Shown: positions 10,713 through 22,948 of the stretch, piece by piece
Layout of the letters: every line of letters starts with the position of its first letter
How positions within the stretch are numbered: the stretch's first letter is position 1
Assembly (NCBI GenBank): GCA_013339895.1
Contig: JABACO010000024.1
Span: 3,029,675-3,093,674, forward strand
Length of the DNA: 64,000 bases
Reading direction: 5' to 3'
Source: Ephydatia muelleri
Taxonomy: Eukaryota > Porifera > Demospongiae > Spongillida > Spongillidae
Program-made: the position numbers and the translations under genes
Notes under the pieces: model-generated
The model's database searches: none
What the model was told of the DNA's origin: nothing
What the model saw: the letters and a program-made list of their open reading frames with translations, nothing else

Positions 10713-11712
10713 NNNNNNNNNNNNNNNNNNNNNNNNNNNNNNNNNNNNNNNNNNNNNNNNNNNNNNNNNNNNNNNNNNNNNNNNNNNNNNNNNNNNNNNN
10801 NNNNNNNNNNNNNNNNNNNNNNNNNNNNNNNNNNNNNNNNNNNNNNNNNNNNNNNNNNNNNNNNNNNNNNNNNNNNNNNNNNNNNNNNNNNNNNNNNNNN
10901 NNNNNNNNNNNNNNNNNNNNNNNNNNNNNNNNNNNNNNNNNNNNNNNNNNNNNNNNNNNNNNNNNNNNNNNNNNNNNNNNNNNNNNNNNNNNNNNNNNNN
11001 NNNNNNNNNNNNNNNNNNNNNNNNNNNNNNNNNNNNNNNNNNNNNNNNNNNNNNNNNNNNNNNNNNNNNNNNNNNNNNNNNNNNNNNNNNNNNNNNNNNN
11101 NNNNNNNNNNNNNNNNNNNNNNNNNNNNNNNNNNNNNNNNNNNNNNNNNNNNNNNNNNNNNNNNNNNNNNNNNNNNNNNNNNNNNNNNNNNNNNNNNNNN
11201 NNNNNNNNNNNNNNNNNNNNNNNNNNNNNNNNNNNNNNNNNNNNNNNNNNNNNNNNNNNNNNNNNNNNNNNNNNNNNNNNNNNNNNNNNNNNNNNNNNNN
11301 NNNNNNNNNNNNNNNNNNNNNNNNNNNNNNNNNNNNNNNNNNNNNNNNNNNNNNNNNNNNNNNNNNNNNNNNNNNNNNNNNNNNNNNNNNNNNNNNNNNN
11401 NNNNNNNNNNNNNNNNNNNNNNNNNNNNNNNNNNNNNNNNNNNNNNNNNNNNNNNNNNNNNNNNNNNNNNNNNNNNNNNNNNNNNNNNNNNNNNNNNNNN
11501 NNNNNNNNNNNNNNNNNNNNNNNNNNNNNNNNNNNNNNNNNNNNNNNNNNNNNNNNNNNNNNNNNNNNNNNNNNNNNNNNNNNNNNNNNNNNNNNNNNNN
11601 NNNNNNNNNNNNNNNNNNNNNNNNNNNNNNNNNNNNNNNNNNNNNNNNNNNNNNNNNNNNNNNNNNNNNNNNNNNNNNNNNNNNNNNNNNNNNNNNNNNN
11701 NNNNNNNNNNNN
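10713..11712. other. Assembly gap, exactly 1000 N
   Basis: The run is exactly 1000 bases, so the length is probably a placeholder and not a measured distance. It sits at the symmetry centre of the inverted duplication. Confidence 0.98.
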
Positions 11713-12244
11713 CTCCTTCAGTATTCAAACCACAACTGATCAATTTTCGGTTCCATACGTGTGTACCAGACCTGCTCCACTGATGGGCAATGGACCGGTT
11801 CCACTCATGGACAATAGATCGGTTCCACTAGTCCATAGCAGACCACACGTACATGTAGTTCCATTAATGGACACTAGACCAGTTCCACTCATGGATAACA
11901 GACCAGTTCCACTCTGGATAACAGACCAGTTCCACTCATGGATAACAGACCAGTTCCACTCATGGACAACGACCAGTTCCACTCATGGATACCAGACCAG
12001 TTCCACTCATGGATAACAGACCTATTCCATTAATGGATAATAGACCAGTTCCACTCATGGACAACAGACCAGTTCCACTCATGGATACCAGACCAGTTCC
12101 ACTCATGGACAACAGACCAGTTCCCTCATGGATAACAGACCAGTTCCACTCATGGATAACAGACCAGTTCCATTAATGGACAACAGACCAGTTCCACTGA
12201 TGGACAACAGACTAAAACGTTCAGGCAATAAATTGAGATCATAG
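11713..12244 (+). pseudogene. Right-arm copy of octapeptide-repeat gene, frame broken
   Basis: Same gene as 9740-10712, starting at the gap. Relative to the left copy there are three single-base deletions in the repeat array, near 11914, 11969 and 12125. The frame is lost after the first and regained after the third. Unit number (15) and order of variant units match the left copy, which argues for a very recent split or alleles. The breaks could be sequencing errors. Confidence 0.7.
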
Positions 12245-14593
12245 GGTCTTAATGTTGTTTGCTTCTATTCATTTCGTTTGTACTGTTCATGTACCTATGC
12301 TTCAATATTTTGGTTATTCTGGTTACTTTTCCATGTGGCTTCCTCAGGTGTTTTGTTGCATCGGCCAGTGCCTTTTGTGCACAAAAATAGTTAGGCCACT
12401 AGATCTGTGTTATAATTCATCACAACTTGTAGCATCATCAATTGATGCTCACTCACTCACAAGAGGAAGAGACTCGTTGGTACCCCTACATGGAAAACAT
12501 CATCCCTCATGCTATACGATATCTTAACTTTGTGAAGTTGTGCGTTGCAGGAAAATGTAGTTAGCAAAACATACACTATGATAGAGTGTATGTTGTTTGC
12601 AGCTACGTTTTATGACCAGGAAACAACGATCAATACATATATGCATGTTTGACTACAAAGGGTTAACTGTTTAGATAAAGTATAGCACCTGCGGCGCAAT
12701 ATGTGCTCTGTTGCCCGTGAAGAGTTAAAACTAGTTTTTTTGAATGTCTAAAAAGAATGCTTTTAAAATTACAAGGAACCCTTATTTTAGAACAACTCTA
12801 CAAAACAACTTAAAATTATGCAAACTGTGCTACAAGACATTCAATTACCATTATGTGAATATGCACTTTCGGTTCAAAATAAAAGTTTATTAATTCTTCG
12901 TATCAAAGCATTGTCTCGTACCAGACCCATGCTACACAGAACGTGCAAGCATTGTATCTATGATATAATCGATTCACTACTGCGTGCGGTGGACTGATTG
13001 CAGAAACAGAATTTTACAAATGGGATGGATGGGTCTCTTTTTAACACCCTTTACCCCATTCTTGCAACGAACAAATAAAGAACCGACTCCTCTTTTAATT
13101 ATTGCTAGTCTCGTACCCAGACCCAGATTCCCAACAGTTGCGGATGGATTACATCACCGCTAATCCATCCGCAGCTGGGTGTCTGGGTACGAGACCACAA
13201 CGCACAGCGGGAGTTTTACATAATGAATAGCACAGCATACTCGTCTCGTACCCAGACTCAAACATACGTAACGATATGCGATGGTCATCGCTTACAGCAT
13301 GAGAATACCTGTACGTGATGTCACTGTAAGAGATGGTGATCATTTTGGGACGTGTTTATAATTATGTTGTCCCAATACGTTCAGACCCCAAGTTATGCAT
13401 GTATCGATTTTAATATGGAATGTAAGGTTCGTGAGCAATGGCGTTCGGACAGAGAGCTTGAAGTAATTCTTGCTCGAGGTATGGTGCCGTAGGGGCCCGG
13501 GGTCCGTATCCATGTCCTCCCCTGTCACCGAACTGCCAGAGTTCACTTGAGTGGAATAAGACTGGTTCTATTGGGGTCCGAAGTCGAATGATCCCTGGGG
13601 CGGCAACCTATCGATCTGGTTTCTTTGATGTGACTCAGCATAAATTCGACGCCGCACACGACAACTTTTTACACCATCTCAGCGGGCGTAACAGAGAGGA
13701 ATGTGAGCCGTGCCAGAGATAACATATTTATCTCTGGCCGTGCCTTGCCCTACCGCCTGTGTCAGGTAGGCCGGGGTCGACACAGCCCCCATTTTATTTA
13801 CTTTATTGTTACTCTACGACACAGCCATTAGGGCGTTTTTACGGTAAGATCTTATTACAACATTAGCTTTGTATGGTAGTTGTTTAATATTGCATGGATA
13901 CATGCGGCGCCTAAGGATACCAAATCCAACCCATCCCTTCCTTTGCCCAAGTGTTCCTCCATTTGCATGCAGCTGTGCAGTGATATAGACACTGAACTGT
14001 GTCATGAATTGTGACATTGCAAGTTCAGGTGTGTACATGTGAACATATGCTGTACCTGGGCTTAAGGAACTTCATACTGTTTCCTTGAGATTGCTAGGGC
14101 CAAGTGCAGGTTCACTCATCAGAAACCTGAACCATTTAGTTGCATAGTTCCCTGGTACTTGGTACTTGTATAGTATTGTGTGGATGTGATTGCCAATGAA
14201 TTAAAACCACCACCAAAGTAACTGTTGCCTTTGAACATGCATGGATTGCCGTGATCATCAAGAGCTTTTATAATGACCCTCTCCCTTGATACACTCTCCA
14301 GCAATTCCATTTCAATCTTTCTCATGTCTTTCCTCACAAGCTAATGGCTATGCCAGAAGCCTTGAACCTTAATTACATCATTTCATATACATTTAATTAA
14401 TGACATCATTGAAGCAGCCAATGCAAAGTTTTGCCCATGGCATCCCTATGCCAGCTTTTGTAGCCAGTGTCTCCTTTGCCTCCGTTTTGCTCACTATCTG
14501 GCCCATGCTTCAGTCAGGAGTGCATGCATGGCCTCTCCTCATAGAGTAAATTTCCGTAGGTCTATAATGCTCAGGTAAGGTAATGTGCAGATC

Positions 14594-15504
14594 GTAATCT
14601 GTTTTCAGCTGCAGTGAGGTCAAGTGTTCATGCTGCTTCATGGTCACTCCACCTACACCATCACAACTGAAGCCAGCACCAACATTGATCTATATATGCC
14701 ATCTCCCCCTACATCTTCAGTTGGTACAGTACTGCACCACTAAAGATGTAGGGAAGATGGCATATTAGATAATGGCTTCTAACAACCCCACTGTATACTG
14801 GACCAGAAAAAGTGCAGACAGCCATATGCATGTACAGCTGACTACACTTTTAAACCAGCCACATTCGTGAAGATTGCACAGCCCCAAATCCCTACACTGC
14901 GTGACATAGTATCGTATGCAGTAATATGCAGAGTTTGCCCACGCCATGGTATGCAGATACATATCCAGACATGCACGTGTGCGGACCATATACATACTCG
15001 TACCTAGATATGTCAATGTCCAGTGCAGTGTGCAGATGGGTATTGTTGGGGCTAAGTATCGGGTGCGTACCGCATCCATATCGCGAGCAGCAGTTTAGCC
15101 CGTAAATTACGATAGTGCGCAATAAATAGGAATATAGGGCCGTTTTAAAACCACAACCCATGAAACGCATTCATATGAGTGTGGCTACTATAATTACCCT
15201 CGACCGAGTCGCGTACTCACAGGTAAGTTATTGGATCCCTATAATCATTGTAAACTATTATCATACGTATAAGCGAAGTGTTTCGTTCTGAGACGTATAC
15301 ATGGCGCCGCATTCGTGACGTATGAAAAACTGCCCACGGTGTCGAGTGCAGACGAGTATCGATTAGTATGGGTGCAATATACAAGGCTGCATACGTACAC
15401 TGTCGCGCCGTGCTAGTTCTGTGTGATGTAAAACTAATAAATGCTGATGTATGGAAATACAAAAGGTGGTGAACCAGGGGGAACCCTCTGCCCTACTTTA
15501 GAGG
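14594..15504 (+). repeat. Counterpart of inverted segment, with insertion
   Basis: Same orientation as 7008-7394 despite lying in the reversed arm, with matching ends GTAATCTG and TTTAGAGG. It holds the 525-bp insertion at 14894-15418 and the same hairpin, slightly eroded. Confidence 0.85.
14894..15418. other. 525-bp insertion unique to the right arm
   Basis: The left arm reads straight through this point (near 7308). The insert has no visible terminal inverted repeat, no clear target duplication and no long ORF. It is richer in CG dinucleotides and in TATGCAG words than its surroundings. Those words also occur in the palindrome at 36371-36554, so a MITE fragment is possible. A deletion in the left arm would give the same picture. 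Confidence 0.6.
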
Positions 15505-17108
15505 TATGCTGTTTTGCAGACCATGCAGTTCCCTACAAGGAAGCTCCAGTGGTTAGCATAAGAGCTGTATGCATACAGGACACTGCAATCGCTTCAAGAT
15601 CGCTGGGGAATTGAGAAATGAGCAGTTGTAAAAGTTGCATTTTTTTTTTTTTGTTTTCTGAGATTCCATTGCATGATTTCTGTTGTGCACATTTAGAAAG
15701 ACTTTTTTTTGGTGCGAATTACATCCAAATATTTATATTCAAGAATACGGGATATAAATAATGTACAGTAAAACCTATACTGCGATGTGGCAACGGAATT
15801 TTGTTGCTCAGTATCCTCTGTCTTACATTCTATAAAAAAAAACCTCATTTATAAGTTTTGGTTCCTGGAGGCTAATAAGTGCTTTCCGTAGACAAATACA
15901 TGCATGCTTCCTGGCCTAATTACAGTATTCCACAAGCTATAGACATTCATTCGTGTAATGAATTTGTCACTTGCGGCAACATATTCTGGTCCACCACACA
16001 CCAGTGAAGACATATTTTTTGGTTTTGGAGAATTTATACTATAATGGTCATTGCCCTTGATTCAATAATTACGATCACGTGCATATTGTGTAAGATTGGC
16101 CGGCCATGGCAAGTACAGTGTAAGTTCAAAATGCTGAGGAAGCCAAAACTTTGTCCAAGACTGAGTCGTGTGACCGGAGGCCCGTAATAGATGTAACATA
16201 TGCCAGCCAGCCGGAATCTGATTTACTTTGCAGTTAACTGAAAAATCAACCCGCGGTTTCCACATTTGATGCGTGACCATGGTGCAGCAAAATCAGACAC
16301 ACTTACACGCTAGTCTGGTTAGCACAGCCATGCACGCTTATTTGCGGAGGGTATGCTACGCGACAGTACTTACAACATTTACTACTACACATATTTAATT
16401 TTATGCTAGTACAGTTCATTGTCGGTTCAGGGGTACCGGTACGCGTAGAAGCGGGCCAGGATTGAACTTGTGATGGCTGATCAAAGACAGGCTGAGGCGC
16501 AAGTTTAGAATTTACAATAATCGGTAATGAGAAATGCACAGAATGACTGACTACCTGCATGCACATTGAGGACAATGTTATGACAATCCTACGGAAGCGT
16601 AACCATAGGACAAATATGGTGACCTTACTAAAAGTCATTCCAAATGTAGTACCAACAATCCCTCGTGGGTTAAACTGAGAAACATTTGGTGTGCTTGGTA
16701 TTGAAGCACCCGGAATATTTGATGATTCGCAAACCGCGAATTAATTACCTTGTCCATTTGGCCGCTGATTTGTAACATATACGGTGACAGTGGAGGAAGA
16801 AAGCTATAGGCGGTTGTGGGCGGGTGCAATCAATGCCGCAGCCTATTCAATAGAATCCTACGCTATTGCATTGAATCAATCAGTTGTACAAGTCAGACAA
16901 AGTTATTTTAATTAACTCGGTCAACTGAATTGATAGACGGCCTCGATGAGCTGGTGCACACGTTTACATCGCTCAATACGAAGGTTAATTAGTGCATGGA
17001 TTGATCAACAGACGGTGCAAATGCATACAATGGGTATGCCCAATATGGGGTCAAATCATAGTAGTGTATAGATGTATAAATAGAATATAAATACTATTAC
17101 GGCATTAA

Positions 17109-17577
17109 GTGCTCTCCATTGGACAATATAGATCTGGCGCGAAGATGACTTGGATGTCAGTGGAGGAGCTTATGCACGATAAAGACACGAATAAGATAAA
17201 GCATCTGGACGACGTCGAGAAGGTCAAGAAAGACGTGACGGGACTGATTTGCAATTCCCTTGGTGAAGTGGAGTGGGTCCGCATGAAGATGAAGGCAGAG
17301 TGGAACAAGTGGGTTTTCGCGGGGATTTACAGCCCGCCCTCCGACAGTACCGCGGGGCACCAGTTCCATTACCGAGAATTCGCGGTGGACAAGGACGCGC
17401 AGCCCCGTAAACTAGCTCCGGTACCGTTGGTATCCATCGAGACTGGACATAAGGAGCTGCCTAGACTCCGCATCGATGACCGGGGTACTACCTGACGAGT
17501 TCGATGAAGTACACGGAAGGACGTACAGGCTAGAAATAGTAGCTGGGCAGGTGAAAATGCAACGCTGGGACGCCTGA
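17109..17577 (+). pseudogene. Right-arm copy of hypothetical 155-residue ORF, +1 frameshift
   Basis: Near-identical to 4916-5383. An extra G near 17484 (GGGG for GGG) shifts the frame after the residues LRIDDR; the rest of the protein continues in the next frame to TGA at 17575-17577. The homopolymer context is typical of a sequencing indel. Confidence 0.7.
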
Positions 17578-18281
17578 TTGTCGAATGTGCGTGTCGCTTT
17601 GAATGTGCATGTTTGCAGTGGACCTTACGATGCAAGCTGTTTGTATATACAAAATTGTGTATGGTTGTGATCAACGCGTGAAGTTGATGTAATCGTACTC
17701 CAGTACATTTAGGGGGTTTCATCACTGATTCATTCGGCATTTATTGAACTGATCCGGCCCGGCTGCTCGGATACATACGTCTGACACGCATACACCAGAG
17801 ATTATGCATACATGTAATTTATGTTGTATTCGATGTTAAAATTAAGACAAGTGACTACACAGTAAACCGGGAATAAATAATTATTTGAAAAAGCAAGTAA
17901 TGTTGATACGTAATTCATGCAGTGCACCGAATCAAGATGAGGTAATACTAGAAGCATCAACATTGAATGCTTGTGCAGAATCTGAGACGGTAAAAGGAAT
18001 CATTAAAAAGGTTTACACAATAACATGACATGACATCAGCTGAACGAAACAGTCACCGGCGTTGCGTAAACTAGAGAGTCACACGTGATCACATTGTGCA
18101 GCAGCCGACGTTGGAATAGACTTACTATTCAATTCTGATCGATTATGTAAGATTGTATGTGTGTGTAAGCATATGCTTACGTAACAGGTCTGGGTACGAG
18201 ACCGGTTGATGTTATCAAACACTTTGGGTCCGGGCACGACAAGCCACGCCTACCACGTAGGGGGATGTTGGACCGCCGGGG

Positions 18282-19484
18282 ATGAAGTTCCACGCCAGAT
18301 TGGGCGTCTGTCTGTCGTCAAACGTTTTCATTATGTTGACCTTGACGATCTTTCTAACGCATAAGTTCGATGAGCGACCTCTGACGCCAAATGGAGCGCA
18401 CTACACCGCAGTCTCCCTCCATGCACTGCCTTCCTTACCTGGCGTTATCGAGGGACGCGTCCAGGGAAAGAGCGGGAACCTCAAAATGCTCAAGTCTCTG
18501 ATTCTGGACATGAAGAAAAACAATGTCCGCGGCTCGGTGGCACTACCTGAGAGGGGAACGCCCGTCTACGAAGGATATCCGTGAGTGCGCGGATTCTCTT
18601 TGCTACGAGTATCTTTCGAACGAGGATCAGAAGAGCTTTGCCTACTGCTACAAACGGGCGTCGGTAAAGAAGGTACTCGAGACGGCTACATGTCGTTTCA
18701 TGAACGGGACGGGGAGACCGCCAATCGCTCTCGCCAGTTTCCCGGGGTCGGGAAATACGTGGGTGCGCGGACTGCTGCAGAGAGCGACGGGAGTTTGCAC
18801 GGGCGGAATCTACTGCGACAAGACGCTCCGGGTCACGGACCACCCCGGAGAGAGTATCCGGAGCGGCGCGGTGCTCGTCGTTAAGACCCACGATCCGTTG
18901 CCGAGGTGGACCGGTGGCAAGTACTTAAGGTACCATCCCTACATGGACCAGTATGGCAAAGTGGAGAACATTCCACTGTTCCAGTCGGCGATACTGCTCA
19001 TTCGGAACCCATTCCACGCGCTCGTATCGGAGTGGAACAGAATCGGGACAGAGAAGGAGCTGGACAGCCACACCAGCCACGTGGGGAAGAGTGGTTCGGT
19101 AACAACTCAGAGTGGAACGAGTTTGTTAAGGTCAAAGGTCAGGAGTGGAGGACCATGATAGAGTCGTACACCATCCACAACTCAGGTCATCCTGTCCTGG
19201 TCGTGAAGTACGAGGAGCTCAAGGTCAATCCGCTGGTCGGTCTCAAATGCATGCTCGACTTCCTGCAGCAGCCTTACCGTGAGCAGGACTTGGAGCAGCT
19301 GGTAAAGGCGGGGTACACAGTGTTCTATCGCACCCATCGCGAGACCTTCCAGCACTTCACCAGCGAGCAAAGCCAATTTGTGCTGTCAGAGATTCGAACG
19401 GCTGTGGACCTGCTTGGCAGAACCGGGCAACTCAGTAAGTGTGACATCAGGGATTATCTGAACATGACCATGGATGTGTTTTGA
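18282..19484 (+). pseudogene. Right-arm copy of sulfotransferase, two compensating indels
   Basis: Same gene as 2983-4185. An inserted A at about 18521-18523 breaks the frame after residue 80. The lost frame is regained by a missing G near 19089. Most of the sequence between the two, including both PAPS-binding motifs, is conserved in the shifted frame. Several amino-acid changes (for example Val to Met in the membrane segment) distinguish the copies. The net length is unchanged, so a true gene with two assembly errors is as likely as decay. Confidence 0.75.
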
Positions 19485-19689
19485 CCCTTGGCCATTAATC
19501 TATTCATTATTTTTCAATTTGTAAGTGTTGTATGTCTTCATTATGTCCTTTGTGTGGGGTATTTCACAAGCTAAGCGGTAAGATATATATATGTGAACTG
19601 TACAGTTTACAATTGTGCATACGCTTTACTGTCGGGAAACAATTCATCGAAACAAGAAGAGGGGTGGCGATGGTCTCAAAAAGAACATG

Positions 19690-22600
19690 TTACATGTTTG
19701 TTGTCTTGTTGCATTCCAACGTGCGATCAATGCTGTCCCATGAAGGGAGTTTGCCCCATGATGGACGTATAATCTCAACCACAGCACCATCCACATCTAG
19801 AATGACAATGTTGGGAACACCTCTCCTGTTGGTTGGAGAGGAGGTGATGTATTTGTTGGTTGTGGTGGGAACTGGGTCAGCCAGGCTGGGTTCGGCACTT
19901 GAGGTGGAGCTTTCAGTGGTTTGTTCCTCCAGTAGCTCTTGAAGGGCAACCTGGTGGTGTGTAGCTCTTCTTATGGGTGTGGGCTCTTCTGTTGGGTGTG
20001 GCATCCCACCTGTTAGTGGGAGTGGCATCTTGCTTGTGTCCGATGGATTGACTTTCTCTCGAATGTTCAGTGCCCTTAGCTGATGTTGGGTTGTGGGAAG
20101 GGAAGGAGAGGGGGATGGGAGGCTGGAGTGGTGCCTCATCATCATCATCCTCCTCCTCATCCTCCTCCTGATGGTCACTGAGTGCCGTTGAACAATGGTC
20201 TGCATGTGGACAAGGTTGTCCCTCGTTTTGACTCTCCACTCCTTGCATGGTTGCTGAAGTGGAGCGTTGGGCCATGGTAGTGGTGGTGGTGACAACTGTG
20301 GCGTGTTCCTGAGGAGTGTGCAGTGGAGAAGAGGTGTGGGGTGTGGGCGAAGAAGCACCCTTGTCTAGGGTGTCACTCTTTGCACTGCTCTGAGTGTTGG
20401 TCTGTGACCTTGAGTTTGGACTCTATAAGAGGAAATAAAAGGATTATAGTACATTATAGATTATAAGCTAATCATCTACTGAACACCGAATGCTCTTACT
20501 TTAGTACCAGCAAAGGAAATAACCTTCCCCCTGCCCCTCCCCCACCAAGCTTTCCCTTCCTAGGACCTGGATGGCACTACATGGTTTTGTCATCAGCGGG
20601 GCACATAATGAAAGAGTGGCAGCATGTGTGCAAAACATTAGGCTACAGTTTATTGTTCAGTTTTGGTACACTGTTCATGCTCACTTACATGTAGCTATTG
20701 GTTTAATGTTTACATAAGTTATTCACACTGAAAATATATTCGTTTACAACTTAGATAAACTCATGATTCAATTCTAAACTCTAGTGCTCATTGCCCATGG
20801 GTAGTTGCAAGTATCTAAAATTTGGAGAGATGAGACAGTGTGCCAAAGGATAGCATACCTTCAAGAAAGAGGAGTGCATTGTAGTCATGCTAACCACATT
20901 TCATGCATGGTCTATTCGTATAACGCAATCATTAATAATACATTTATGCATCTAAAGTTGATATTTTAAAAGGTTTCACCGATTCATATCTCCTGAAAGC
21001 CTGGAAAGGCCTCAGATAGTTAATCAGCCAAGGGCATGGAGGGCAAATCAGTTATCTACAGTGGTTTCATATCCAGAGGGATTCATGAATCGTCCATGGA
21101 GATTTTTTTTTTGCCATCCATCCCACCCCCGTGTACTGGAATAGGCCATTAATGTTATAATTCTAAAAAGTATGGATGATGATCTGGTGTTGTTGGTTAC
21201 AAACCTGCAGCCACACAAAACGTTGAACACATTTTTGCATATTTGCATGCAATCACGCTGATCTCTTCTGCAACTGTGTTCGTTAAGTATACCAATGTGC
21301 ATGCAAATTAAGGATGAAGCGAATGTAAGTTATTTTATTTTGGGTGAAAACTTTCATGGTTTTGCTCAGTTATAAAAGGAAACATTAATTAGCAAGTACA
21401 GAATGCATTACCTGATTATTGGCTTCGGTTTCATTGGAAATATGTTTCGATTTTATTACAGACAGCCTTGATGATCTTAAGTTCACCTGTAGAAGGAAGA
21501 TAGATGTTAGGTGGCATTTATATCCTCATCTGCCTTGTTTCCATGGATACCTTGCTCTCCAGTGAATGTGCTCGTGGTCTGCTGTCACTTCCAAAATCAC
21601 TACCTTCTCTAGGCAACGTTGCAGCTTTGTTCGAGTTTAGTGAACTGCTCTGATCCCTGCTTACTTTTATTGGAGTCTACATCAAAAGTGAAAGTAATAT
21701 ATAAGTAATACAGTAAAGATGAGGAAATATACTAACTAAGCTGCTTATAGTGTTAGAGAGAGTGTGTGTCTCAAGATGTACGACTATATGTTCCTATAGA
21801 TACTTTTAAGGAAGGGAGGAGAGGGGAGAAGGAGGAATGGGAGGTGAGTGTGCGATGTATCAAACTGTAGGACATTGTTCAGACATCACCTATGTTTCTG
21901 GTACGAATGTAAAGTAGAATTACAAAATAATTAAATTATAGCACAAATGTCTGTGCCTCTGCCACTGGTTAGTGCTTACATTATTAGCACTTGAAGGGCG
22001 TCTAATAGGTATCCTAGAGACTCTCCTCGTGGCAACATCCTAAATAACAGATAGTACATCATCAGTGTGAGGGATTGTGCCTGATCATGTGTGTGGGGTC
22101 ACTCCCACCTAGCTTTCACAACCAACCTGTCTTCCTGTAGCCCCTGCATCATCAGTAGTGGTTGCAGCTCTCTGTTCGACTGTTGCTGTACTGGAAGGAG
22201 CTTTTATCCCTGACTTCCTTGGTGATTCCTATATTTCATGGCACATGATGGATGGCATGAAATAAACTATTTGCCACCTAGGCCAAGTTATAATCACAAA
22301 CTGTTGAATATAGTAGTTGATCTGATGCATTAGCAATATAATTATAATTTGGTGGAAGTACATTGCCGGTCTGCTCCGTGGCAGTGCACACAAGTGGTGG
22401 TGATGTGCACATGTGATGGCGCCCATGTCATACCTGGCCGGCATTCGATAATGCTCTTGGACTAATATTTGTGGCACTGCTGGTTTTGGTATCATCAGCA
22501 TTGCTTGTTCTAGGAGAATTTTTTGATAGTTTTTTCAATCCTTCCTGTATTTAAACGGAAAAAAAGAATTGTTTTCCTGTTTCAACAGTTGACCTTGGTT

Positions 22601-22948
22601 ATGGGTGCATTTAATACCTTGCTCCCAAGTGAGCATGCTCTTTGTCGATTTTCATCACAGATTTCTCAGGGGTTTCATATTTGAACACTATCTTATCGTT
22701 TTTATCTTTTTTTGGACTGATAAGAATAGTATCGTATCCTGTAGGAGACTGAATTGAAAGGAAAGATGCATTTAGTCACATTGCGGTTTCTATTGTGAAC
22801 CCACCCACAAGTAAACCATCATGTAACTCACATTTGCTTCATCAGGAGAGCTTGTTGGTGACACATATGACATCGATATGACTAGGGGAGACACGTGCGG
22901 CCTTCCATTGGATGTAGCAGGTCTCACTAGCTTTATCACGGGTTTGTC
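19690..22948 (-). CDS. Ser-rich multi-exon gene, right-arm copy extending into single-copy DNA
   Basis: Exons matching the left arm lie at 19690-20422, 21412-21486, 21551-21676, 21980-22039, 22127-22228 and 22434-22544. Two more upstream exons are visible outside the duplicated part, at about 22618-22748 and 22832-22948. The last exon has an extra C near 19981, shifting its final 100 codons. The 22618-22748 exon is open in one frame only but ends in phase 2, while the next exon is open only in phase 0. Either an exon is missing from my model or there is another indel in its run of seven A. The protein is Ser/Lys/Pro-rich with no recognised domain. A possible further exon near 23015-23100 could not be confirmed. 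Confidence 0.6.

Larger units (their letters stand above)
11713..22463. repeat. Right arm of giant inverted repeat
   Basis: Reverse complement of 1-10275. It starts inside the octapeptide-repeat gene directly after the gap and ends at the point matching base 1, so the true end of the duplication is not visible. It is 476 bp longer than the left arm, mostly because of the insertion at 14894-15418. Single-base indels relative to the left arm break coding frames at all four shared loci. Confidence 0.97.
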
